Below are positions 1 to 5,506 of a stretch of 5,506 bases of DNA, in pieces. Source of the DNA: Pseudomonadota bacterium (GTDB taxonomy: Bacteria > Pseudomonadota > Gammaproteobacteria > GCA-001735895); assembly GCA_022545625.1 (NCBI GenBank), contig JACZQS010000188.1:1-5506 (forward strand). The letters run 5' to 3'. Every line of letters starts with the position of its first letter. Position 1 is the stretch's first letter. The notes beneath the pieces are model-generated. The model saw only the letters and a list, made by a program, of their open reading frames with translations, was not told the origin of the DNA and did not search any database. The translations under genes and the position numbers were made by a program.

Positions 1-285
1 AGGCCGACGCCGCCGCCGCCCGCCTGGATCAGCTGCCGCATGATAAACGTGAGTCACACCTTTAAATGCATTGATCAAGCTGGGAACATCAGAAATATCT
101 GCTTCCACCCAATCAATTTTAATGAATAAGGATTCAGGATCATTCGTATAATATGAGAACACCTTTTTTACAGCGAGTAGATCGCTTGAACTTCTATGGA
201 TTGCCCTCACAATTTGATTGCTGTTAATAAGAGAATACAACAAATGTGAGCCTACCAAACCAGTACCTCCTGTTACTAAAATCAT
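1..285 (-). CDS. NAD(P)-dependent epimerase/dehydratase, N-terminal fragment (extended SDR family)
   Basis: The 95 readable codons start at an ATG (283-285) and run off the window edge. The protein opens with MILVTGGTGLVGSHL, the beta strand and GxxGxxG dinucleotide-binding loop of an extended short-chain dehydrogenase. ADI at residues 62-64 and VYHAAA at 80-85 fit the conserved strands that follow in nucleoside-sugar epimerases and dihydroflavonol-reductase-like proteins. The catalytic YxxxK lies beyond the edge, so the substrate cannot be told. No Shine-Dalgarno sequence is visible before the ATG. The codons are AT-rich, unlike the chaperone genes, and segments such as VKKVFSYYTND and WVEADISD recall Bacteroidetes homologues (from memory). 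After residue 85 the reading turns into DPGGRRRRRP, which does not resemble the family, so the last ten codons are probably not authentic. Family assignment is secure; role and origin are not. Confidence 0.8.
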   Translation of the reverse strand, partial: MILVTGGTGLVGSHLLYSLINSNQIVRAIHRSSSDLLAVKKVFSYYTNDPESLFIKIDWVEADISDVPSLINAFKGVTHVYHAAADPGGRRRRRP

Positions 286-388
286 AACACTAAAATAGGG
301 TTTTTTAATATAGAGACATATCTTTACTGAAATCTTTTTAAAGATACACTACCAGTCAATAAGCAACAATTGCAATATAACAGACCCG
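286..388. other. AT-rich divergent intergenic region between the epimerase and hrcA
   Basis: This 103-bp spacer must hold the start signals for both divergent genes. It is very AT-rich. I find no convincing -35/-10 pair with normal spacing, no CIRCE inverted repeat and no clear ribosome binding site ahead of the hrcA ATG. A TATAAC hexamer at 376-381 lies only 7 bp before that ATG. Confidence 0.5.
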
Positions 389-1429
389 ATGGCCGAAAAA
401 TACGAACTTGATCAACGAGCGCAGTTTCTGTTGAAACAGCTAATCATCTCTTATACTCGGGATGCGCAGCCGGTCGGTTCAAAATATCTTGCCGAATTAT
501 CGGGTCTTGATGTCAGTTCGGCGACTATTCGCAATATAATGGCAAGATTAGAATCCCTGGGTCTGGTTGATTCGCCGCATACGTCGGCGGGGCGTATCCC
601 TACCGAAGCTGGCTATCGTTTTTTTATCGATAGCCTGCTCGAAGTTAACGATCTTGGCAAGTCGGCGAAAAAAGCGATTGCGGACAGCTTTAGCACTGAC
701 AAAACGTCCAATGATCTGATCCAGAGCGCATCGGATATACTTTCCAGTATCACCCATTTGACCGGTATCATCAGTTTAACCCATTCGACACCCGCCGAAA
801 TTCGGCATCTTGAATTCATGCGCCTGTCTGAACGCCGAATACTCGTAATCCTGGTAATAAACCAGGATGATGTTCATAACAAGGTCATTCAGGTAGAGCG
901 GGATTATACTGATATCGAATTGAATCAGGCGGCGCAAACCCTGTCTCGATACCTTATTGGCCGAAATTTTCGAAGCGCACGGGATAAGTTACTGAGCGAG
1001 TTGTCGGACCTCAGGGGTGATGTTAATGCCATTATGGAATCTGTACTGAAAGCGATGGAAGAGGTATGCAGTGACAGTATACCTGACGATCTTGTAACCA
1101 GCGGTGAGTCTAACCTGTTCCAGTATGCAGAACTTTCCGATATCAATAAGTTACGAAGTCTATTTGAAATTTTTAATCAGAAAACCGATTTACTTAAATT
1201 ACTCGATGGCTGTACTGCGGCGGATGGTGTGGAAATATTTATCGGCAGCGAATCGGGATATTCAGTATTAAGCGATTGCAGCGTGCTTGGCGCACCCTAC
1301 CAAATTGATGGTCAGGTGGTCGGTGTGCTTGGTGTCATAGGACCTACCCGAATTGCCTATGAACAAGTGATACCGGTAGTCGATGTGACCGCGAAATTAT
1401 TAAGTTCAGCCTTGAATACACAGAAATAA
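389..1429 (+). CDS. hrcA: HrcA, heat-inducible transcription repressor
   Basis: HrcA is a dimeric cytoplasmic repressor that binds CIRCE operators of class I heat-shock genes and depends on a chaperonin for activity (family knowledge). At 346 residues it has the usual full length. A winged helix-turn-helix fills the first ~80 residues: RAQFLLKQLIISYTRDAQPVGS, a recognition helix around SSATIRNIMARLESLGLV (43-60), and the highly conserved wing SPHTSAGRIPTEAGYRF (62-78). The GAF-like middle follows, and the conserved C-terminal block with FIGSESGY, GQVVGVLGVIGPTRI and the closing VVDVTAKLLS is intact. The ATG is chosen because the family N-terminus begins just here and no upstream ATG is in frame; its Shine-Dalgarno is weak or absent. 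grpE starts 84 bp downstream on the same strand. Identification is firm, although its usual operator is not visible in the window. Confidence 0.96.
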   Translation: MAEKYELDQRAQFLLKQLIISYTRDAQPVGSKYLAELSGLDVSSATIRNIMARLESLGLVDSPHTSAGRIPTEAGYRFFIDSLLEVNDLGKSAKKAIADSFSTDKTSNDLIQSASDILSSITHLTGIISLTHSTPAEIRHLEFMRLSERRILVILVINQDDVHNKVIQVERDYTDIELNQAAQTLSRYLIGRNFRSARDKLLSELSDLRGDVNAIMESVLKAMEEVCSDSIPDDLVTSGESNLFQYAELSDINKLRSLFEIFNQKTDLLKLLDGCTAADGVEIFIGSESGYSVLSDCSVLGAPYQIDGQVVGVLGVIGPTRIAYEQVIPVVDVTAKLLSSALNTQK

Positions 1430-1502
1430 TCCCTACATTTCAAAACACGATACGATGATGAATAGAACAGACTTATTAGCAGAAGTTTGTCAGTAAAATA
1501 GT

Positions 1503-1506
1503 GGAG
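1503..1506 (+). promoter_or_regulatory. Ribosome binding site of grpE
   Basis: GGAG lies 7 bases before the ATG at 1514. It supports this start over the internal methionines and contrasts with hrcA, which lacks a comparable site. Confidence 0.75.
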
Positions 1507-1513
1507 TTAAAGT

Positions 1514-2140
1514 ATGTCATCTGAACAACATCAGATTAAACGAAAGAAAAAAGTTCCCGCCAAAGAAGTCGACGATAGTAACGACGAAACTTTGAAAGAC
1601 GAAAGTAAAATTGAGACCAGGGTCGAAATTAGCGATCAAGCCGAATCCGAATCCGAATCTAAAACTGATACCAGCGAGGAGGATATCGAGCAACAACTGC
1701 TTAAAGCCCAGGCAACCATCAAGGATTACTGGGATCAGATCATGCGGCTAAAGGCCGAGATCGAAAATAATATCAAGCGTTCGAGTAGAGATATCGAAAA
1801 TGCCCACAAATTTGCATTGCGCAATTTCGCCGAGTCCCTGCTACCCATTTTAGACAGCATGGAAATGGGGCAGCAAGCGGCGGAGAGCGATAAAGCAAGC
1901 CTATCGAGTATCGCCGAAGGTACTCAATTAACCATGTCTATGTTCGTTCAGGCACTGGAAAAACACGGGTTGAAACAGATAGACCCGGTCGGGGAATCTT
2001 TTGACCCGGATCAGCACCAGGCGATTAGCATCGTTGAAGATGAAAATGCAGAATCAAATACCGTGATTAGCGTGATGCAAAAGGGATTTTCATTGAATGA
2101 CAGACTGGTCAGGCCAGCCATGGTAGTGGTTGCCAAGTAA
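1514..2140 (+). CDS. grpE: GrpE, nucleotide exchange factor of DnaK
   Basis: GrpE releases ADP from DnaK and so resets the Hsp70 cycle; it acts as a cytoplasmic dimer and as a thermosensor (family knowledge). The 208-residue length is normal. Residues 1-56 are a charged, low-complexity tail with a basic KRKKK stretch and an acidic ESESES run. A long dimerising helix spans about 57-100, followed by the helical bundle with FALRNFAESLLPILDSMEMG (100-119). The C-terminal beta domain contacts DnaK and carries the family signature: HGLKQIDPVGESFDPDQHQA (151-170), then GFSLNDRLVRPAMVVVAK at the end. GGAG upstream fixes the start. The gene sits between hrcA and dnaK, as in many bacteria with an hrcA-grpE-dnaK cluster. 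Nothing essential appears missing. Confidence 0.97.
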   Translation: MSSEQHQIKRKKKVPAKEVDDSNDETLKDESKIETRVEISDQAESESESKTDTSEEDIEQQLLKAQATIKDYWDQIMRLKAEIENNIKRSSRDIENAHKFALRNFAESLLPILDSMEMGQQAAESDKASLSSIAEGTQLTMSMFVQALEKHGLKQIDPVGESFDPDQHQAISIVEDENAESNTVISVMQKGFSLNDRLVRPAMVVVAK

Positions 2141-2157
2141 ATTGATTAACCCGACAG

Positions 2158-2171
2158 GCCAGCAGGCTGGC
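2158..2171 (+). other. Short hairpin between grpE and dnaK
   Basis: GCCAGCAGGCTGGC can form a 5-bp stem (GCCAG/CTGGC) with a 4-base loop, 17 bases after the grpE stop. An AT-rich stretch follows, but it is not a clean T run, so this is at best a weak terminator or an mRNA processing or stability element. Confidence 0.35.
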
Positions 2172-2190
2172 AAAATAATTTTATTATATT

Positions 2191-2204
2191 TAACCTTATG
2201 GTTA
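2191..2204. repeat. Inverted repeat upstream of the dnaK promoter
   Basis: TAACC-TTAT-GGTTA is a perfect 5-bp inverted repeat with a 4-bp spacer. It ends 7 bp before the putative -35 box of dnaK. It does not match CIRCE. Its position would suit an operator, but its length makes chance likely. Confidence 0.3.
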
Positions 2205-2211
2205 GTAATGA

Positions 2212-2239
2212 CTTGAAAGCGGGGAATTGATCCTTACAT
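2212..2239 (+). promoter_or_regulatory. Sigma-32-like heat-shock promoter of dnaK
   Basis: CTTGAAA (2212-2218) is an exact match to the -35 element of RpoH (sigma-32) promoters. After 13 bp comes CCTTACAT (2232-2239), which matches the CCCCATnT-type -10 only partly (about half the positions). The location, about 40 bp before the dnaK start, is sensible. The -35 box is seen directly; sigma-32 use is inferred. Confidence 0.5.
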
Positions 2240-2268
2240 CAGTACTAAGTTAAACCAACAGATTACTT

Positions 2269-2272
2269 GGAG
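2269..2272 (+). promoter_or_regulatory. Ribosome binding site of dnaK
   Basis: GGAG within TTGGAG lies 7 bases before the ATG at 2280 and supports that start, which also gives the canonical MGRYIGIDLGTTNS N-terminus. Confidence 0.8.
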
Positions 2273-2279
2273 TATTTAA

Positions 2280-4208
2280 ATGGGCAGATATATTGGAATT
2301 GACCTTGGCACTACCAACTCATGTGTGGCGGTGATGGAAGGCGGTAAACCGAAGGTTATCGAAAACGCTGAAGGCGACAGGACCACCCCTTCGATCGTAG
2401 CATTTTGCAAGGACGATGAAGTGCTTGTTGGGCAGCCTGCAAAACGCCAGGCAGTCACCAATCCGATAGACACTTTATATGCGGTTAAACGACTGATTGG
2501 CCGTCGCTACGACGAAAAGGCCGTGCAAAAGGACATCGATCTGGTGCCTTTTACAATTGTTAAGGCCGACAATGGTGACGCCTGGGTGGAAGCCAAGGGC
2601 GCAAAGATGGCACCCCCCGAAATATCTGCCCGCGTACTCCAGAAAATGAAGAAAACTGCAGAAGATTACCTCGGTGAAGAGGTCACGGAAGCGGTCATTA
2701 CTGTGCCTGCCTATTTCAACGATTCACAACGTCAGGCGACCAAGGATGCCGGTAAAATTGCCGGTCTCGACGTCAAACGTATTATCAACGAACCCACCGC
2801 AGCCGCACTGGCTTACGGCATGGATAAGGCAATCGGCGACAAGAAAATTGCGGTCTACGACCTCGGTGGAGGCACCTTTGATATTTCTATCATAGAAGTA
2901 GCCGAAATAGACGGTGAGCATCAGTTCGAGGTGCTGTCCACCAATGGCGATACTTTCCTCGGTGGTGAAGATTTCGATATGCGCCTGATCGACTACCTTG
3001 CTGACGGATTTAAAAAGGAACAGGGTATAGACCTGCGCGGTGATCCACTGGCGATGCAACGCCTCAAAGAAGCAGCCGAAAAGGCAAAAATTGAGCTGTC
3101 TTCGAGCCAACAAACCGATGTTAATCTGCCTTATATTACTGCCGATGCATCGGGACCCAAGCATTTAAATCTGAAGATTACCCGCGCCAAGCTCGAATCA
3201 TTGGTCGATGATCTGATCGCACGTACGATTGATCCATTGAAAGTGGCACTTGAAGATGCCGGTCTTTCAGTTTCTGAAATCGACGATATTATCATGGTTG
3301 GTGGTCAGACCCGCATGCCGAAAGTACAGGATGTGGTGAAAAACTTCTTTGGCAAAGAGCCCCGACGAGATGTTAACCCAGACGAAGCAGTAGCCTGTGG
3401 TGCAGCCATTCAGGGCGGCGTATTGGGCGGCGATGTAAAAAATGTATTACTACTCGACGTCACGCCACTTTCGCTTGGTATCGAAACACTGGGCGGTGTA
3501 ATGACCAAGTTGATCGAAAAGAATACTACAATTCCAACCAAGGCATCGCAGACCTTTTCGACTGCCGAGGACAATCAGGCTGCAGTTACCGTGCATGTAT
3601 TACAGGGTGAACGCGAAGTCGCCACGGCCAATAAATCGCTGGGTCGATTTGATTTGGCTGAAATTCCGCCGGCACAACGTGGCGTGCCACAGATCGAAGT
3701 GACATTCGATATCGATGCTAACGGCATATTACATGTTTCCGCTAAAGACAAGGCGACCGGTAAGGAACAAAAGATTGTGATTAAGGCTTCCAGCGGCTTG
3801 TCTGACAAAGAAGTCGAGGCGATGATAAAAGATGCAGAAGTCCATGCAGAGGAAGACCGTAAACATCGTGAGATGGTCGAGACTCGTAACCAGGCTGACG
3901 CGATGATTCATGCGACCGAAAAATCGCTGGTTGATCTCGGTGACCAGGTTGAGGCAGAAGACAAGTCGAATATCGAAGCCGCAATCGCCGAATTGAAAAC
4001 AGCAATGGAAGGTAGCGATAAGGCAGATATCGAAAGCAAGACCCAGGCTCTGGCGGAAGCTTCCGGCAAACTGGCTGAGAAAGCCTATGCGGCGACTTCA
4101 GAAGATGGCCCTGAGCCGGTTGACGCGAACGCTTCGGCAAAATCCGGCGATTCGAGCGACGATGTAGTCGATGCTGAATTTGAGGAAGTAGAAGACGACA
4201 AAAAATAA
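2280..4208 (+). CDS. dnaK: DnaK, Hsp70 molecular chaperone
   Basis: DnaK is the ATP-driven cytoplasmic Hsp70 that binds exposed hydrophobic peptides during folding and stress; GrpE and a J-protein are its partners. All 642 residues fit a full-length proteobacterial DnaK. The nucleotide-binding domain (1-~385) has IGIDLGTTNSCVAV at 5-18, catalytic K70, E171 in NEPTAAALAYG, DLGGGTFD with T199 (the autophosphorylation site in E. coli) and D201, and IIMVGGQTRMPKV around 338-350. The interdomain linker VLLLD occupies 389-393, as in E. coli. The substrate-binding beta domain, helical lid and acidic tail ending DDVVDAEFEEVEDDKK complete it. It lies 139 bp after grpE, behind its own probable heat-shock promoter, and is closed by a strong terminator 16 bp after the stop. 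No dnaJ follows, which is unusual for this group. Confidence 0.99.
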   Translation: MGRYIGIDLGTTNSCVAVMEGGKPKVIENAEGDRTTPSIVAFCKDDEVLVGQPAKRQAVTNPIDTLYAVKRLIGRRYDEKAVQKDIDLVPFTIVKADNGDAWVEAKGAKMAPPEISARVLQKMKKTAEDYLGEEVTEAVITVPAYFNDSQRQATKDAGKIAGLDVKRIINEPTAAALAYGMDKAIGDKKIAVYDLGGGTFDISIIEVAEIDGEHQFEVLSTNGDTFLGGEDFDMRLIDYLADGFKKEQGIDLRGDPLAMQRLKEAAEKAKIELSSSQQTDVNLPYITADASGPKHLNLKITRAKLESLVDDLIARTIDPLKVALEDAGLSVSEIDDIIMVGGQTRMPKVQDVVKNFFGKEPRRDVNPDEAVACGAAIQGGVLGGDVKNVLLLDVTPLSLGIETLGGVMTKLIEKNTTIPTKASQTFSTAEDNQAAVTVHVLQGEREVATANKSLGRFDLAEIPPAQRGVPQIEVTFDIDANGILHVSAKDKATGKEQKIVIKASSGLSDKEVEAMIKDAEVHAEEDRKHREMVETRNQADAMIHATEKSLVDLGDQVEAEDKSNIEAAIAELKTAMEGSDKADIESKTQALAEASGKLAEKAYAATSEDGPEPVDANASAKSGDSSDDVVDAEFEEVEDDKK

Positions 4209-4224
4209 TCCTCAGGGATTTGAT

Positions 4225-4257
4225 AAACCCGGCCTGTCTATTACAGGCCGGGTTTTT
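4225..4257 (+). terminator. Intrinsic terminator of the dnaK transcript
   Basis: AAACCCGGCCTGT (4225-4237) pairs perfectly with ACAGGCCGGGTTT (4243-4255) around the loop CTATT, and five T residues follow the GC-rich core (4253-4257). It begins 16 bp after the dnaK stop, so the transcript ends here rather than continuing to another chaperone gene. The A run on the other side is short, so it should work mainly in the plus direction. Confidence 0.93.
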
Positions 4258-4404
4258 GTCATTCAGGCACTGGCCCGCAAAATGTTCGAAAGCGGTGAAT
4301 GCCACCGAGCTAATCTAGAGTTTCAGAGGCAATAGTATCAACAATCAACTTTCCATATGGCAGGCTTTGACCCTGATATCCATTGCCTTTATGCAATATG
4401 CAGG

Positions 4405-4572
4405 CTAAGGAACCTCTGATCAATTCATGAATGAACGCGTTGTGCCCAAAATGACCAATTCCCATGTTGTGAAACTTAGCAATAGCCCTGCTATTGCTTG
4501 CGTTCCACGCCTTGAACTTGATCATTTTGAATCACAACCCGATTCACCCAGAATTAATCAGAGGTTCCCTAA
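4405..4572. mobile_element. Miniature inverted-repeat transposable element (MITE), 160 bp plus CTAA target duplication, IS5-family-like
   Basis: The element proper is 4409-4568. Its ends are GGAACCTCTGATCAATTC (4409-4426) and, inverted, GGAACCTCTGATTAATTC (4551-4568), matching at 17 of 18 positions. It is flanked on both sides by CTAA (4405-4408 and 4569-4572), a 4-bp target duplication of the YTAR type typical of IS5-family elements. The interior has no transposase and is itself an imperfect palindrome. GTTGTG and CAAAATGA-like blocks recur inverted at matching distances from the ends, and a perfect 9-bp hairpin AGCAATAGC/GCTATTGCT (4478-4498) sits at the exact centre. It must be mobilised in trans, if at all. 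The ends and duplication are seen directly; the IS5 link is inferred from them. Confidence 0.88.
4478..4498. repeat. Central perfect hairpin of the MITE
   Basis: AGCAATAGC and GCTATTGCT form a 9-bp perfect stem around CCT. Its centre coincides with the midpoint of the 160-bp element, so the whole element can fold as one long interrupted hairpin in DNA or RNA. Confidence 0.85.
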
Positions 4573-4590
4573 GTAATCTGAAGAGATTGG

Positions 4591-4860
4591 TCATTGGATC
4601 AATAGATAAGTAGTCCATACGATCATAGCGGTGATTGCCGCGACAGCCGATAATTTTATCGCTCCAGGCACTTCACTGAAGTCACCGCAAATCCATTTGA
4701 ATGTTACCCAGGACAAGGTGACCATGGTCGCGCCTAACCAAAAACCGGCGCGAGCAGAAACCCGGGCACCGAGAAACTCACCAAATAAAAAGATGATCGC
4801 TGAACCACCGAGGACAAGCAGAGTGATAATCAACCGGTTCCGCGTTAATTTGATAAACAT
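4591..4860 (-). CDS. Small hypothetical membrane protein with three predicted transmembrane helices
   Basis: I do not recognise the family. The 89-residue product has three hydrophobic stretches long enough to cross the membrane: about 10-27 (LIITLLVLGGSAIIFLF), 38-57 (AGFWLGATMVTLSWVTFKWI) and 69-88. A short basic N-terminus (KLTRNR) would be expected in the cytoplasm, and a loop containing CGDFSEVPGA (58-67) joins helices 2 and 3. Codon use resembles the chaperone genes and the hydrophobic pattern is regular, so I take it as real. The ATG at 4858-4860 is preceded three bases-groups upstream by an in-frame TAA and has only a weak ribosome binding site. It is convergent with dnaK, and the mobile element begins 22 bp after its stop. 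No function is proposed. Confidence 0.72.
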   Translation of the reverse strand: MFIKLTRNRLIITLLVLGGSAIIFLFGEFLGARVSARAGFWLGATMVTLSWVTFKWICGDFSEVPGAIKLSAVAAITAMIVWTTYLLIQ

Positions 4861-4911
4861 CTGATGGCCGTTGATCTTGTAGGTTTAATGTTCCTGTATA
4901 TCGCTGGCGTT

Positions 4912-4941
4912 ATATTAAAGAAAAAAAAAGCTCGGTGACAA
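4912..4941 (-). promoter_or_regulatory. Possible sigma-70 promoter of the small membrane-protein gene
   Basis: Read on the minus strand, TTGTCA (4936-4941) and TAATAT (4912-4917) are separated by 18 bp and lie about 50 bp before the start at 4860. The spacer contains a run of nine T residues. The match is moderate and this DNA is AT-rich, so chance cannot be excluded. Confidence 0.35.
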
Positions 4942-4972
4942 CTGATAAACATACAACGTGTCAATGGCCCCT

Positions 4973-5506
4973 TTATTCGATCCCTTTAATCAGGGCTGCT
5001 GCGTAGGCTGTGTAACCACCGTCACCCCAGTCACCTTCACAACGTGCAGCGCGTTCGCGCAACCAGCCTTCGGCGTCCTGGTGGGAAATCAGGTCGATGC
5101 CGAAATCTTGTACGAGAACTGTCGGCGTGGCTGGAGGGAATTTACTGCCGAACATGCCGGCGGCCATCAGCAAGCCTACAGTCGGACGGGGGTGGCCGTC
5201 GGGTCGGAAGTACTTACTGGACGTCACTGGCGTCATCACACCTTCGAGGGTAACGGCATTCGGGTAGGAAAAGTCGAAATATCTTATCTTTGCGTCGCAG
5301 GTGGCCTGTTTACGCCGCAGAAATTCGAGCGTGGAAATTTTCAGGCTGGCTTGCAGATCGCAGGCTTGCCATAGTGCATGTTGAGGGGTGTAGTACGCAT
5401 ATACGTCGATACCCTACTCGCAGAATTCATCGATCATCAGGTCGAGCTCAACCAGCACCGCCTTTACCACCCGGTTCAAGCGCTTAAAACTGGCTAAGAT
5501 ATTGTG
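4973..5506 (-). pseudogene. C-terminal part of an SGNH-hydrolase/DltD-like protein interrupted by an in-frame TAG
   Basis: One minus-strand frame reads as continuous protein from the window edge to the TAA at 4973-4975, broken only by a TAG at 5414-5416. The 30 residues before it (ending LMIDEFCE) and the 146 after it (starting GIDVYAYYTPQHALW) look like one protein. Helix, then a GIxVxxxxTPxH strand, then YFDFSYPN, then KYFRPDGHPRPTVG and MAAGMFG is the order I recall for uncharacterised SGNH/DltD-like proteins, where a D/E-P-x-H-Y/F motif supplies the late catalytic histidine; here that site reads PDGH. Substrate is unknown. An ATG-started frame at 5237-5239 would encode only the last 88 residues, and I regard it as part of the larger gene. 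The N-terminus lies outside the window. A substitution in CAG, AAG or GAG would make this stop; sequencing error is possible. Confidence 0.5.

Larger units (their letters stand above)
4209..4590. other. Gene-free region between convergent dnaK and the membrane-protein gene
   Basis: This 382-bp stretch holds the dnaK terminator and a miniature transposable element, annotated separately. The remaining unique DNA (about 4261-4404 and 4573-4590) shows no recognisable gene or RNA. A minus-strand open frame at 4310-4525 begins inside the mobile element and ends in flanking DNA, so it is probably fortuitous. There is no trace of dnaJ. Confidence 0.6.

Noticed and set aside
332..345. ATCTT-TTTA-AAGAT inverted repeat upstream of hrcA.
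   Set aside because: It is a 5-bp stem in very AT-rich DNA, without a T run or operator-like features; chance is likely.
1470..1500. TTAGCA upstream of grpE as the left half of CIRCE.
   Set aside because: The following bases do not continue as CTC and no GAGTGCTAA half follows at the correct distance.
2240..2248. CAGTACTAA resembles the right half of CIRCE (7 of 9 positions).
   Set aside because: The partner half at the required 9-bp spacing (2222-2230) is GGGAATTGA, which does not match TTAGCACTC.
3781..4305. Long minus-strand open frame over the 3' end of dnaK.
   Set aside because: It is a shadow of the dnaK coding strand, with an Arg/Pro/His-rich composition and no start context.
4921..4963. 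T run on the minus strand (4921-4929) as a terminator for the broken SGNH-like gene.
   Set aside because: The only stem before it is a 5-bp TGACA/TGTCA pairing with a large loop, separated from the T run by several bases.
4958..5374. Plus-strand open frame opposite the broken gene.
   Set aside because: It is antisense to a frame with clear protein-like content, and its own sequence is rich in Cys, Gly and Arg without recognisable motifs.
5414..5416. TAG as a pyrrolysine or other recoded codon.
   Set aside because: A single TAG in one frame with no supporting element in the window; mutation or sequencing error is simpler.

Overview
The window looks like a chromosomal segment from a gammaproteobacterium-like organism. 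It is built around a heat-shock chaperone cluster, hrcA-grpE-dnaK, on the plus strand. The DnaK matches E. coli DnaK residue for residue at its key positions (K70, E171, T199 and the 389-393 linker) and ends in the typical proteobacterial acidic tail. No search could be run, so taxonomy rests on recognising these protein features.

Layout. Positions 1-285 (minus) hold the N-terminal part of an NAD(P)-dependent epimerase/dehydratase whose AT-rich codons and wording resemble Bacteroidetes homologues; its first ~31 bases at the window edge are an abrupt GC-rich block that does not fit the gene. Then come hrcA (389-1429), grpE (1514-2140) and dnaK (2280-4208), closed by a strong intrinsic terminator (4225-4257). 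dnaJ, which commonly follows dnaK in this group, is absent. After the terminator is a gene-free stretch containing a 160-bp miniature transposable element (4409-4568) with 18-bp terminal inverted repeats, a CTAA target duplication and a fold-back interior. Convergent to dnaK, on the minus strand, are a small three-helix membrane protein (4591-4860) and the C-terminal part of a larger SGNH-hydrolase-like protein broken by an in-frame TAG (4973-5506).

How the genes work together. HrcA is the transcriptional repressor of class I heat-shock genes, GrpE is the nucleotide exchange factor of DnaK, and DnaK is the Hsp70 chaperone. No CIRCE operator (the HrcA binding site) could be found upstream of any of the three genes, whereas a plausible sigma-32-like promoter lies in front of dnaK. 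Heat control may therefore be mixed, or HrcA may act elsewhere.

Nothing here amounts to a clearly new biological system. The most interesting item is the precise, self-complementary mobile element placed between the convergent dnaK and membrane-protein genes. Next are the in-frame amber stop, the foreign-looking epimerase fragment and the HrcA-without-CIRCE arrangement.
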